From NCBI RefSeq assembly GCF_032813545.1, contig NZ_CP136514.1, positions 186,001 to 250,000 of the forward strand: a stretch of 64,000 nucleotides of DNA. The letters are read 5' to 3'. The stretch comes from Nodosilinea sp. E11. Its GTDB lineage: Bacteria > Cyanobacteriota > Cyanobacteriia > Phormidesmidales > Phormidesmidaceae. The notes below the pieces were generated by a model. It worked only from the letters and a program-made list of their open reading frames with translations. It was not told the DNA's origin and ran no database searches. The position numbers and the translations under genes were made by a program. This document shows, piece by piece, positions 9,282 to 18,179 of this stretch. Numbering within the stretch: the stretch's first letter is position 1; every line of letters begins with the position of its first letter.

Positions 9282-10787
9282 TCATGATGAGGATGACGAT
9301 TCGAGCCGTTCGATGGGTGGGGGTGCCCAGTTGCCCTGCAGCACTTCCGCCCCAGGCCAGTAGAGGCGCATCTGGAGCAGGAAATCACCGCTGGGTGCGG
9401 GTAACCAGTTCAATTGCTGATCCTCGGCTGGTGCTTCGTGCTGGATCAACAGGTCAATCGAACCATCGGGGTTTGTGGCTAAGTTGCTGCGATCGCCCAA
9501 CACATAGCGATCGAGCGGATTATCCACAAAGAAACCATCCTGGTCATACATCGTGAGCGACCAGAAGGCACTCACCGGAGGCAGTTGCCCCGGTAAAAAG
9601 TGCATCCGGTAGCGATAGGCTCCAGTCAAGGGTCGATTTTCGGCATCAGTCGAGGTCATCGGATAGACTGCATCTTCCCGCAGATTAGCCCCCAGCCCAA
9701 CGAGCGCAATGTAGGCGCGGTTGAGATAATTGGTTCCAAAATTCCCAGGGCTACCTAAACCAGTCTCAACATTGATCGTCCAACCATTTCGGATGTCGCC
9801 TTCGGGAGAGGTACTGGTAATGACAGCTAATCCATCCTGAACAGCTCGCTCCAATTCCTGTTGTATCGTTGGGTTCAGGGCATCCCAGTCAAACGATTGT
9901 CCGGGAATCAGTCCAATCTGCGCCATGCGCGCCACTAGAGGAGCATCGGCAGGGTAAGGCGGATTAGACTTGAGGAGTTCAGCAATCAGCGGAAAGAAGG
10001 TTCGCCCGTTCATCTCCCGAATTTGAAACAGGGGCGGTGTCGAAATATCCCAGTCTGGATTGGGGGGCACTCCCTGGGGGGGCGGGTAAAACCGACCATA
10101 GGCTGACAGCGGAATCAGGTGAAACTGCTGGTAGAGGTCGCGCACGTTCTGCACATCCTCTGCACTGTCAACTTTAATGCGTGATAGGAACCAGGCGATA
10201 TTTGTGGTGGATTTGATCGTTTCCATGCCCTGGGGAATGTCCCCTGACCAACCAGTCCCCACAATCAGATACGTTTTGGCACCCAATGTGGTCGTGCGAG
10301 GACTGGGATCGGCCATAACATCCGTCCACATATTTAAGACATTGAGGAGGTAATAGCGATCGCCCATATCCGGCACCTCCAACACGATGGGTTCCTGCGA
10401 CAGATCCAGCCACGCCGAACCATACAACGTATCGTTATTAGGACGCACCACATCTTTGAAGGATGCGTCTGGAAACACCTCAAAATAACCTAGTTGATTT
10501 ATGGGGGCGTAAGCGTTGGGCTGGGGCGACAGCACCGACGTAGCCAGTCGTCGAGTCAACTCCATCACCACCAGGGGAAAACTATAGATATAGGCATCTC
10601 TGCCGATTTCATAGGCTTCCGTTGCCGTAACCTGAGCTGTCGTCTGAGATGCTGACATCGCTGATACTTGGGGAGGGGGAGTGGCTTGAGCCAGATTCTG
10701 ACCTTTGGGTATCTGACCCAAGCCAACAACAGTTAGTAGGCTGATGAGGGCGATCGCCAAACATCGCATTAAACATTTTTCAGTCAT
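9282..10787 (-). CDS. Exported DUF1254/DUF1214 protein
   Basis: A protein of about 501 residues with a signal peptide ending near NLAQA. The N-terminal half is DUF1254 (YEIGRDAYIYSFPLVVME, PNNDTLYGSAWLDLS, PRTTTLGAKTYLIVG). The C-terminal part is DUF1214 (FWSLTMYDQDGFFVDNP, then a final QMRLYWPG segment). The pair occurs in many secreted bacterial proteins and its biochemical role is not established. An upstream in-frame ATG exists at 10850, but the ATG at 10787 has a clear GAGGAAAG site and leads straight into the signal peptide. It is the first gene of the run DUF1254-sulfatase-FGE-outer-membrane protein, and tandem CTTAT motifs lie 100-185 bases upstream. Confidence 0.85.
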   Translation of the reverse strand: MTEKCLMRCLAIALISLLTVVGLGQIPKGQNLAQATPPPQVSAMSASQTTAQVTATEAYEIGRDAYIYSFPLVVMELTRRLATSVLSPQPNAYAPINQLGYFEVFPDASFKDVVRPNNDTLYGSAWLDLSQEPIVLEVPDMGDRYYLLNVLNMWTDVMADPSPRTTTLGAKTYLIVGTGWSGDIPQGMETIKSTTNIAWFLSRIKVDSAEDVQNVRDLYQQFHLIPLSAYGRFYPPPQGVPPNPDWDISTPPLFQIREMNGRTFFPLIAELLKSNPPYPADAPLVARMAQIGLIPGQSFDWDALNPTIQQELERAVQDGLAVITSTSPEGDIRNGWTINVETGLGSPGNFGTNYLNRAYIALVGLGANLREDAVYPMTSTDAENRPLTGAYRYRMHFLPGQLPPVSAFWSLTMYDQDGFFVDNPLDRYVLGDRSNLATNPDGSIDLLIQHEAPAEDQQLNWLPAPSGDFLLQMRLYWPGAEVLQGNWAPPPIERLESSSSS

Positions 10788-10871
10788 TCTTTCCTCTTCA
10801 GGAAATGTGGATGGGTTGCAACCATTGAGTCCTGGGGGCTGATTGCTCAAGTCCGCACTTATTCAGCCGAA

Positions 10872-11001
10872 CAGTAAAGCGACACCATAAGAACCGCATA
10901 AGACGAAACCTGCTTCAGGCGGCAACCCTGGAATGCCGACCAGTAAAGCGACACCATAAGAACCGCATAAGACGAAACTTTTCTTCATGCGGCAACCCTA
11001 G
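10872..11001. repeat. Tandem 69-base duplication upstream of the DUF1254 operon
   Basis: Two adjacent units begin at 10872 and 10941. Their first 38 bases (starting CAGTAAAGCGACACCATAAG) are identical; the rest (…GCGGCAACCCT) differs at several places. Each unit carries one pair of ATAAG words 11 bases apart, so the duplication doubles a putative regulator site. Confidence 0.85.
10887..10971 (-). promoter_or_regulatory. Two candidate response-regulator sites (CTTAT direct repeats, 11-base spacing)
   Basis: On the minus strand each site reads CTTATGCGGTTCTTATGG, with CTTAT words exactly 11 bases apart (10898-10902 and 10887-10891; 10967-10971 and 10956-10960). Direct half-sites one helical turn apart are the classic target of OmpR/PhoB-family regulators; cyanobacterial Pho boxes also use repeated CTTA cores. 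They lie 100-185 bases upstream of the DUF1254 start. The binding protein is not known. Confidence 0.5.
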
Positions 11002-11006
11002 AGTAG

Positions 11007-11610
11007 CTACCGCAGCAGCGGCAAAGTCCCGACGGAGACATCCATGTCGACGGGATCTTCATAATCTGCGTTACCGTCCCCATTGCTGTCCCAGAGGGTG
11101 GTTGCAGAGTAGCCGCAGCAAATGTCTATCCCCTGTTCTGCTGGTGCGAAGAAGAGCGTACCGTTTTTGATTGAGCAGGCCAGTTCAGCTTGCTCTAATC
11201 GGGGTGCAAAGCGGTCTTTCAGGAGCCCCAACTGGGCCTCGCAGGCCTGATCTCCCGCTGGGCAGGTGAAGGGTTTGATAAAGATTGGGTCGTTCTCGGT
11301 CAGCGGCAGGTTGCCCAACCACTGACCGCTGCAGTTTCCGTCGCTATCAGGGAGTGACTAGCAGACGAAATTAGCCCGTTGCGGTTCTCACTCATTCTGG
11401 AAGGGGCAAACGCTCAGGGAACCGGAAGATTCGCATTCTGCCTCCAGGGCTGCAACCTAGTCTGGATACAGTTCGCGCGCCTGGTTGAGGGTTGCCTCGG
11501 TTTCTGCGGTTGTCGATTCCAGCAGGGTTCCTGGTTCTGGGACACTGTTTCCTAATTGAACAGAGCACCCGTTGGCCGCTGCACTCACCGCTAGGATCAC
11601 CTTAGCAATA
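11007..11610 (-). pseudogene. Decayed tandem copy of the neighbouring secreted protein
   Basis: This is a broken paralogue of the gene ending at 11620. The C-terminal part (11007-11318: LPLTENDPIFIKPFTC, IKNGTLFFAP, ISVG-like DVSVGTLPL) matches LPLTANDPTFAKPMTC, MKNGTLFFAS and DISVGTVPL there. The central part is still visible at 11457-11600 (VSAAANGCSVQLG, ARELYPD) but is separated by stops and frame changes, and the N-terminus with the signal peptide is lost. Its DSNGDGNADYED loop matches an EF-hand/dockerin calcium loop better than the intact copy does. Confidence 0.75.
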
Positions 11611-11619
11611 CCCAAATGC

Positions 11620-12486
11620 TTAGCCCGGTAGCGGCACAGTACCAACCGAGATATCCACACCAGTAGGCTGTTCCAGGTACCCCTGTCCGTCTCCGTTTTC
11701 GTCATACAGACTGGTGGCAAAGTATCCACAGCGCATGTCTATTGCCTGTGGTGCGGAAGCAAAAAACAGGGTGCCGTTTTTCATGGCACAGGCAAACTCC
11801 GCCTGTTGCAACTGCTGAGGATAACGCGCCTGAATCAGCGACAGGTTTGCCTGACATTGTGAATCTCCAGCAGAACAGGTCATCGGTTTTGCAAAGGTGG
11901 GATCATTTGCCGTTAACGGCAGCGTCCCTAACCATTGCCCCGATCGCGAGCCGTTTGCTTCCGTTGGCGACCAGCAAAGAAAACTGGCTCGCTGGGGTTG
12001 TCCTGAATTTTGGTAAGGCTGAGCGATTAACGTTTCAGGGGGGCGACAGTCTGCTTCCAGCTTTGCCACCTGTTCTGGATAGAGTTGACGAACCTGAGCC
12101 AGCGTCGCCTCAGGACTGGGGCTGTAACTTAATAGCTGACCCGTCTGAGGACTGCGAGTGCCTACTTGTATGGTGCAGTTATCGGTAGTGCTGTTCACCA
12201 ACAGCTTCACCGTTTGCTCGCCCCTGGTGTTGGTGTACACCGTTCCTTGCGGAATCGTTTCGGTGCTGACGGGGGTTTGGTTCATCCAAACTACATTTTG
12301 CTGGCGATCGTAGGCCCTCATTAGTGTTTGTCCGCTGGAGCTATAGACCCGTACGGTGTAGTTCGCTGCCTCGCAGAGGGCGAAGGTCGTTTCCTGAGCC
12401 ATGGCTGGTTTTACCCAGAAGGATGAAGAAGCTGTCAGCGAAACAAATGCGATCGCAATGGATGGGAAAAAAGCTTTGGGTTGCAT
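11620..12486 (-). CDS. Secreted protein of unknown function with EF-hand-like loop
   Basis: A protein of about 288 residues with a signal peptide ending AMAQE. I do not recognise the family. An N-terminal domain of about 90 residues (ALCEAANYTVRVYSSSGQ) ends with TIQVGTRSP, and a C-terminal domain has four cysteines (MTCSAGDSQCQ, FACAMK, MRCGYF) and a DENGDGQGYLE loop like a partial calcium-binding EF-hand. The ATG at 12486 directly precedes the signal peptide; a GTG at 12498 is also in frame. A degenerate tandem copy lies just downstream. It is transcribed toward the DUF1254 operon. Confidence 0.7.
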   Translation of the reverse strand: MQPKAFFPSIAIAFVSLTASSSFWVKPAMAQETTFALCEAANYTVRVYSSSGQTLMRAYDRQQNVVWMNQTPVSTETIPQGTVYTNTRGEQTVKLLVNSTTDNCTIQVGTRSPQTGQLLSYSPSPEATLAQVRQLYPEQVAKLEADCRPPETLIAQPYQNSGQPQRASFLCWSPTEANGSRSGQWLGTLPLTANDPTFAKPMTCSAGDSQCQANLSLIQARYPQQLQQAEFACAMKNGTLFFASAPQAIDMRCGYFATSLYDENGDGQGYLEQPTGVDISVGTVPLPG

Positions 12487-12825
12487 AACAGACCACACTC
12501 AACAATGAAGACAACACTTTGATATTTAGAAAATTTCTATCAAAAAAATTAAGGAGCTATAGGATTTCTACCCCTACACAAGAGGTCTAGAAGTCTTGCC
12601 AGCCAAAGATTCTACACCTGCCTCCTTTCCTAGAGATAATTGGTATGAGGAAATCTATAAAAACTTGAAGGTTTTTAGAACAATTCTGTCTTCGTGTCAG
12701 AACAAATTAGCTTAATAAACCCTAATCTTCTCTGGGCCAAGCTCCTGCTCGATATTCTGGTGTAGGAGCGAGTATTGCTTAGCCTCCTATCTATTGGTTA
12801 ATTAAAGTTAATCAACTTAGTCATC

Positions 12826-12975
12826 TGGTTGACTGACAAAACTGTTGAAACCCTTATCCTGCCGTAGGTTGGGTTAGCGTTAGCGTAACCCAACAAAACC
12901 GTTATTGGTGTTAGGTTTCGCTTAGCTCAACACCAACCTACATCAGAACTTTTGTCAGTCAATCAACTTAGTCAC
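12826..12975. repeat. Palindromic dispersed repeat with TAGGTTGGG core
   Basis: The outer arms GTTGACTGACAAAA and TTTTGTCAGTCAATCAAC are inverted. Inside lies GTAGGTTGGGTTAGCG...GTAACCCAACAAAACC (12864-12900), a member of a repeat family also present at 28884 and 34467. Non-coding. Confidence 0.6.
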
Positions 12976-13014
12976 ACAGCCTTCTCAGTTTCAACTGAAA
13001 GCTACGGTAGAACC

Positions 13015-13030
13015 ATAAGAACCAAATAAG
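13015..13030 (-). promoter_or_regulatory. CTTAT direct-repeat site
   Basis: The minus strand reads CTTATTTGGTTCTTATGG: two CTTAT words at 11-base spacing followed by GG, matching the sites upstream of the DUF1254 operon. It lies about 385 bases upstream of the RND operon and 530 bases upstream of the secreted-protein gene. Confidence 0.45.
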
Positions 13031-13251
13031 ATAATTATGCATTGTTCAGCCTACGGAAAATGCTAGGGAAATGCCTTCTTAGGTTGAATGGAACGCCTTG
13101 ACCTGGACAGGCGAGACGCCTATCTCACAAGAGATGGCAAGGGACTTGAGAAAGCTGCACGGTGGGGGATCGGAGCAATAAAGGGCAGAAGGTTTGCCAG
13201 CAAATCAAGACCGAGGGTTTAACCCTGTTCTGGGGTTAACTTTAGCCGCTT

Positions 13252-13269
13252 CTTATCTTTGTCTTATGG
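13252..13269 (+). promoter_or_regulatory. CTTAT direct-repeat site upstream of the RND operon
   Basis: The plus strand reads CTTATCTTTGTCTTATGG, again with 11-base spacing. It lies 147 bases before the start of the membrane-fusion protein gene and faces it, so it is a plausible activator site for the efflux operon. Confidence 0.5.
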
Positions 13270-13415
13270 TTCTCCCCTAGCTTGGGCATCGAAGGGCGAT
13301 CGCTATTGATTAGCTAGGAAACCAAGCAGCGCAACGGTTTTCAGGCGTTAGGTGCGCAAATCATTCTACCCAACCTGCGTTCATTGCCCAAACGTACAAC
13401 GTTCAAGTTATACCG

Positions 13416-14666
13416 ATGAGTGTCTCCCCTACCCGTCAGCTGATTCACGCGACCCTGTTGTTATCCCTAATGGCGGGGAGTTCCTCCTTTCTAAGTGGGT
13501 GCAGCAGTAGCCAGTCAGAGTCAGAAGCAGCTACTCCGCCCCCTCTGGCCGTGAAGGTGCAATCGGTGGAGAATGGGACGCTGCAAAGTGTTTCTGAATT
13601 TGTGGGCACGTTGGAAGCCGCTGAACGGGTGGCATTACAACCGCAAACCAATGGGCGAGTGCAGCAGGTATTTGCGGCCAGCGGCGATCGCGTTACCCAA
13701 GGCAGCCCCATTCTGGCCCTCAGTGTTGACCAGGCCCAGGCCGATGTCGCCGGTGCCCAGGCGGGGGTTACGGTGGCCCAGGCGGGCGTGGCCACGGCTG
13801 AGGCCCAGCTGCAAACGGCCCAGGCGAACCGCTCGAAGGCCGCAGCGGAGGTGGAACTCCAGAAGTCAGAATCGGCTCGGGCCCAGGAACTGGTAGCAAA
13901 GGGAGCGATCGCCCAACGAGACGCCGAGATCGCCAAGCGCAATTTAGAGGGGGCGATCGCCGATTTGCAAGCGGCGGATGATCAGGTGAATGCCGCCCAG
14001 ACCGCCGTCGCCCAAGCGAGGGCCAATGTGAGCCAGGCCCAGGCAAAGGTAAGCTCGGTTGGGGTGGGGTTGACCTATAAACAGGTAACGGCACCCATCG
14101 CTGGGGAGGTCGGCGATTTCAACGTCAAGGTGGGGGATTACGTCAGCGTCGGGCAAACCCTGACCACGCTGACCCAGAACAATACGCTGGATATGCGGAT
14201 CACCGTGCCCTCTACCGAGAGCGGGCGGTTAACGGTGGGGCTACCGGTTGAGTTAATCGATCCCAACACCGGCAATCAAATCGCCACGGGCAGTATCAGC
14301 TTTGTCTCGCCGCGCATTGATGCCACCAGCCAGGGAATGCTGGCCAAAGCCCGGTTTGATAACCGACAGGGCACCCTACGCGATGGCCAGTATGTGAAGG
14401 CGAGGGTGATCTGGGGGCAGAGTTCCAAAATCATGGTGCCCCTGACCGCCGTGACCCGCATTGGCGGCCAGGGGTTTGTCTACGTGGTTGAAACCCAGGA
14501 AAAAGATGGCAAAACCGCTCAGGTCGTCACCCAGCGTCCGGTCAAACTGGGGGAGTTGCAGGGCGATCGCTACGAAATTTTGGAAGGCATCCAGACGGGC
14601 GACACCATCGCCGTGTCTAACACGCTGAAGTTAAGGAACGGCGCACCCGTTCAAGTGGAATCCTAG
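13416..14666 (+). CDS. RND efflux periplasmic adaptor (membrane-fusion lipoprotein)
   Basis: This 416-residue AcrA/MexA-type adaptor has a lipoprotein signal with the lipobox LSGC near residue 29. A lipoyl half-motif follows (LEAAERVALQPQTNGRV), then a long Ala/Gln-rich coiled-coil hairpin (about residues 110-215, many AQA repeats), the second lipoyl half (YKQVTAPIAGEVG), a beta-barrel and the membrane-proximal domain. It bridges the inner-membrane pump and an outer-membrane channel. The pump gene follows 8 bases later. No TolC-type channel gene is nearby, so a channel encoded elsewhere must serve. CTTAT direct repeats upstream may control it. Confidence 0.93.
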   Translation: MSVSPTRQLIHATLLLSLMAGSSSFLSGCSSSQSESEAATPPPLAVKVQSVENGTLQSVSEFVGTLEAAERVALQPQTNGRVQQVFAASGDRVTQGSPILALSVDQAQADVAGAQAGVTVAQAGVATAEAQLQTAQANRSKAAAEVELQKSESARAQELVAKGAIAQRDAEIAKRNLEGAIADLQAADDQVNAAQTAVAQARANVSQAQAKVSSVGVGLTYKQVTAPIAGEVGDFNVKVGDYVSVGQTLTTLTQNNTLDMRITVPSTESGRLTVGLPVELIDPNTGNQIATGSISFVSPRIDATSQGMLAKARFDNRQGTLRDGQYVKARVIWGQSSKIMVPLTAVTRIGGQGFVYVVETQEKDGKTAQVVTQRPVKLGELQGDRYEILEGIQTGDTIAVSNTLKLRNGAPVQVES

Positions 14667-14674
14667 GGGTAGGC

Positions 14675-17600
14675 ATGGGTGTTTTTTCGATCGCCAATCT
14701 CTTCATCCGTCGCCCGGTGCTGACGACGGTGGTCACCCTGTTGATTGTCTTGATGGGGGCGATCAGCATTCCCATGCTGCCCGTGAATAACCTGCCGGAC
14801 ATTGCCCCGGTCAAGGTGAATGTCACCAGTGCCTACGTGGGTGCCGATGCCCAAACCGTTGAAGACACCGTCACCTCGGCCCTCGAACGGCAGATCAACG
14901 GCGTAGATGGCATGGAATACATTACCTCCGCCAGCAGCAACGACGGCATCAGTTCGATCGGGGTGTTCTTTAAGACCGGTAGCGACAAGGATATTAACCA
15001 GGTCAACGTGCAAAACCGGGTGGCGGTGGTACAGCCCTCGCTGCCGGATGTGATCAAGCAAACGGGGGTGACCGTCCGCGCCTCTTCTGCCAGTACCCTG
15101 CTGGTCTATGGCTTCAACGCCGAGAACGACGAATACGACAACATTTTCATCAGCAACTACCTCGATCTCTACCTGGTCGATGAGCTGAAGCGGGTTCCGG
15201 GCGTGGGCGACCTGGCGATTCTGGGAGAACGCACCTACGCCATGCGGCTCTGGCTCGACCCCAACGCCATGGCGGCGCGGGGGATGACGGCGGGGGATGT
15301 GGTGGCGGCGCTGCAATCGCAAAACGTGCAGGTGGGGGTGGGAGCGCTGGGCAATGAACCCGCTCCTAGCGATCAGGCGGCCAACTTTCCGGTGCGGGTG
15401 CGGGGCAAGCTACGGGACGAAAAAGAATTTGCCGCCGTGGTGCTGAAAACGCTGCCCAATGGTGCCGTGGTGCAGGTAAAAGATGTGGGCCGGGTGGAAC
15501 TGGGAGCCCAGAACTACACGGCCAGCACCCTCGTCGATGGCAAATCGGGCGTGGCCATTAGTATTGCCCAGGCCCCCGGCAGCAATGCGGTGGATGTGGC
15601 TGATCAGATTAAAGAACGGATTCACGAACTCGAAAACAGCTTTCCACCGGGGCTAAAAGCCACCCTGGTGTTTGACGTCACCGAGTTCATCGAAGCCTCC
15701 CAGGAGGAAGTGCTGCACACGCTGCTGGAGGCGATCGCCCTGGTGGTGCTGGTGATCTTCATCTTCCTGCAAGACTGGCGCACGACGCTCATTCCGGCGA
15801 TCGCGATTCCGGTGTCCTTACTGGGGACGATGGCGTTTGCGCTGATCATGGGCTTTTCGATTAATACCCTGACCATGTTTGGTCTGGTGCTGGCCACGGG
15901 GCTGGTGGTCGATGACGGGATTGTGGTGGTGGAGGCGATCGCCGCCAAGATGGAAGAGACGGGCATGGGGGCACGCCAAGCCGCGTTTGAGGCAATGGGC
16001 GAGATCACCGGGGCCGTGATCTCGATGTCGCTGGTGTTGATGGCGGTGTTTGTGCCGGTGTCCTTCTTTCCAGGGGCGACGGGAGTGATGTATAAGCAGT
16101 TTGCGCTGATTATCGTCTTCTCCATTTTGATTTCCACATTTAATGCCCTCAGTTTCTCGCCCAGTATGTCGGCCCTGCTCTTGCAGCCCCACCACGGCGA
16201 GGGCCGGGGGCCGCTGGCCTGGTTTTTCCGCAAGTTTAACCAGGGGTTTGGCTGGGTAATCGATCGCTACGGGAAATTGCTAAACGCCTTAATTCGAGTC
16301 CGAATGTTGGTCATCGGAGCATTTATCCTGGGGCTAATCGCTACCGTCATGATTTATAAAACGGTGCCCTCTGGCTTTATTCCCGAGGAAGACCAGGGCT
16401 TGTTTCTAGGCATTGTCCAGGCTCCCGAAGGCGTCGCCCTGAAGTACACCGATCGGGTGGGGACAGAGGTGCAGCGCATTCTGCAAACCTACCCGGAAGT
16501 CGAGTCGTCAGTCATGGTGACCGGCTACGGGCTGGACGGCAGCGGCCCCAATAAAGGCACATTCTTTGCCAAGCTAAAGCCCTGGGCAGAACGACAAACT
16601 CCCGAACAGAGCGCAGCCGGAATACTGGCCCGGCTCAACCACGACTTCGCCCAGAACCAGGATGCCATCATTCAAGCCTTTAGCCCGCCGGCCGTTCCCG
16701 GATTTAGCGCCACCGGCGGCTTTGAGTTCATGCTGCAAGATCGTTCTGGTGGCAAACTGAGCTTTGATGAGTTTCTGGCATCGGCCAACGACATTATCGC
16801 GAAAGCCAACCAACACCCAGCCCTAAAAGGCGTCTTTACCCAGTTCACCACCAGCACGCCGCAGTACGAAATCGATTTTGATCGGGCTCGCCTCAATGCC
16901 CAAAATATCGACTTTGGGCAGGCCCTTTCGACCCTGAGCACCTACATCGGCAGCCGCTATGTGAATGACTTTACCCTGGGGCAGCGCAGCTACCGGGTCT
17001 ATGTCCAGGCCGACCAAGACTACCGCAGCACGCTAGACGATCTGAGACAGGTATACATTCGCACGCGGGACGGCGAGCTGGTGCAGCTAAATGCCGTCGC
17101 CACCATTCAGCCAATCGTTGGGCCTTCTATCATCAACCACTTCAACCTGTTCCGCTCTATCAAAATTCAGGGACAGCCTGCTCCCGGTTCCAGTTCTGGA
17201 GAAGCGATTGCGGCGATCGATCAGATCTTTAAAGAAGTCGCCTCCCCGGATTTGGGTTACGAGTGGACGGGGCTCTCTAGAGAAGAAGTGAAATCGGGTG
17301 GCCAGGCGGGAGCGATCTTTGGTCTAGGCATTCTGGTGGTGTTCATGGTGCTGGCCGCTCAGTATGAAAGTTATATTGACCCGATCATCATTCTGTTAAC
17401 CGTGCCGCTGGCCATTTTTGGGGCCTTGCTGTTTGTTCTGCTGCGGGGCCTAGTGAATGACCTGTACTGCCAAATTGCGATGGTGATGTTGATTGGTCTG
17501 GCCGCAAAAAACGCGATTCTAATTGTGGAATTTGCTAACCAGTCCCGCAAGCAGGGGATGACGATCGCCCAGGCCGCAATTCATGCGTCTCAGCAGCGGT

Positions 17601-17932
17601 TTCGTCCGATTTTGATGACGGCCCTGGCCGCCCTCGTGGGGTTCTATCCGCTGGTGGTGGCTTCTGGTGCAGGGGCCGCCAGTCGCTGGTCGCTGGGCAC
17701 AGCGGTGTTTGGTGGGCTATTGATTGCCACCATCGTCAACTACCTGATTACCCCGGTCTTGTATGTGGTGATTAAGAATCTGGAATTGCAGTTTCTCAAG
17801 GGTGAACCGCCCTCCGATCAACCGCCCCAAGGCCCCGATCGCGCCCCCTTTGACGGGGCAACTAGCCAGCCACCAGCCCTTGCAGATCTGCCCTCTCCCA
17901 CAGTTCGCCTGGAAGGAGAAGGAACTGCCTAG
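14675..17932 (+). CDS. RND multidrug efflux transporter (AcrB/HAE1 type)
   Basis: This 1085-residue inner-membrane pump has the usual 12-helix, two-large-loop layout. It is drug-exporting rather than heavy-metal type: TM4 holds the paired aspartates in VVDDGIVVVEA, and TM10 holds the lysine in GLAAKNAILIVEFA, completing the proton relay. The N-terminus FIRRPVLTTVV and the PNNLPDIAP-like segment fit the HAE family. The length is slightly above AcrB (1049) owing to a Pro-rich cytoplasmic tail (about the last 50 residues). It starts 8 bases after the adaptor gene. The substrate spectrum cannot be told from the sequence. Confidence 0.95.
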   Translation: MGVFSIANLFIRRPVLTTVVTLLIVLMGAISIPMLPVNNLPDIAPVKVNVTSAYVGADAQTVEDTVTSALERQINGVDGMEYITSASSNDGISSIGVFFKTGSDKDINQVNVQNRVAVVQPSLPDVIKQTGVTVRASSASTLLVYGFNAENDEYDNIFISNYLDLYLVDELKRVPGVGDLAILGERTYAMRLWLDPNAMAARGMTAGDVVAALQSQNVQVGVGALGNEPAPSDQAANFPVRVRGKLRDEKEFAAVVLKTLPNGAVVQVKDVGRVELGAQNYTASTLVDGKSGVAISIAQAPGSNAVDVADQIKERIHELENSFPPGLKATLVFDVTEFIEASQEEVLHTLLEAIALVVLVIFIFLQDWRTTLIPAIAIPVSLLGTMAFALIMGFSINTLTMFGLVLATGLVVDDGIVVVEAIAAKMEETGMGARQAAFEAMGEITGAVISMSLVLMAVFVPVSFFPGATGVMYKQFALIIVFSILISTFNALSFSPSMSALLLQPHHGEGRGPLAWFFRKFNQGFGWVIDRYGKLLNALIRVRMLVIGAFILGLIATVMIYKTVPSGFIPEEDQGLFLGIVQAPEGVALKYTDRVGTEVQRILQTYPEVESSVMVTGYGLDGSGPNKGTFFAKLKPWAERQTPEQSAAGILARLNHDFAQNQDAIIQAFSPPAVPGFSATGGFEFMLQDRSGGKLSFDEFLASANDIIAKANQHPALKGVFTQFTTSTPQYEIDFDRARLNAQNIDFGQALSTLSTYIGSRYVNDFTLGQRSYRVYVQADQDYRSTLDDLRQVYIRTRDGELVQLNAVATIQPIVGPSIINHFNLFRSIKIQGQPAPGSSSGEAIAAIDQIFKEVASPDLGYEWTGLSREEVKSGGQAGAIFGLGILVVFMVLAAQYESYIDPIIILLTVPLAIFGALLFVLLRGLVNDLYCQIAMVMLIGLAAKNAILIVEFANQSRKQGMTIAQAAIHASQQRFRPILMTALAALVGFYPLVVASGAGAASRWSLGTAVFGGLLIATIVNYLITPVLYVVIKNLELQFLKGEPPSDQPPQGPDRAPFDGATSQPPALADLPSPTVRLEGEGTA

Positions 17933-17949
17933 AATACAAGGAGCAACCG

Positions 17950-18174
17950 ATGAATTATCGGCATATTGTTTTTTCTAGCTTGATTACCTCTGTAATCGGC
18001 ATCCTGTTTGCCCTGGTTGTTTTGAAAGTAGCAGCGCCTCCCTTCCAGAGCCAAAGATATCAGCAGTTAACCCAATCCTACCCTTGGATTGGCGCAGTTT
18101 CGGGGCTGGCAGCTGGAGCAAGCGTGAATGCAGTGTTTCAATTAAAAAGTCAACGCGATCGCCTAGGAGAATAA
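17950..18174 (+). CDS. Small two-helix membrane protein
   Basis: This 74-residue protein has two hydrophobic helices (about 7-27, IVFSSLITSVIGILFALVV, and 44-63) joined by a short polar loop. It starts 17 bases after the pump gene behind a good AAGGAG site and is clearly in the same operon. I do not recognise a family. It might be an accessory subunit, as AcrZ is for AcrB, but that is only a positional guess. Confidence 0.7.
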   Translation: MNYRHIVFSSLITSVIGILFALVVLKVAAPPFQSQRYQQLTQSYPWIGAVSGLAAGASVNAVFQLKSQRDRLGE

Positions 18175-18179
18175 ACACA

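Larger units (their letters stand above)
12487..13415. other. Long regulatory intergenic region between divergent genes
   Basis: No gene is supported here. It separates the minus-strand secreted-protein gene from the plus-strand RND operon. It holds an imperfect palindromic element (12826-12975) and two CTTAT direct-repeat sites (13015-13030 minus, 13252-13267 plus). The AT-rich stretch 12520-12570 next to the secreted-protein gene probably contains its promoter. Confidence 0.6.

Noticed and set aside
10872..11001. Two tandem units as a CRISPR or iteron array
   Set aside because: Only two units, without unique spacers or cas/rep genes nearby. A regulatory duplication explains them better.
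11742..12188. 148-codon plus-strand frame opposite the secreted-protein gene
   Set aside because: It is antisense to a gene with a signal peptide and a tandem paralogue; no independent support.
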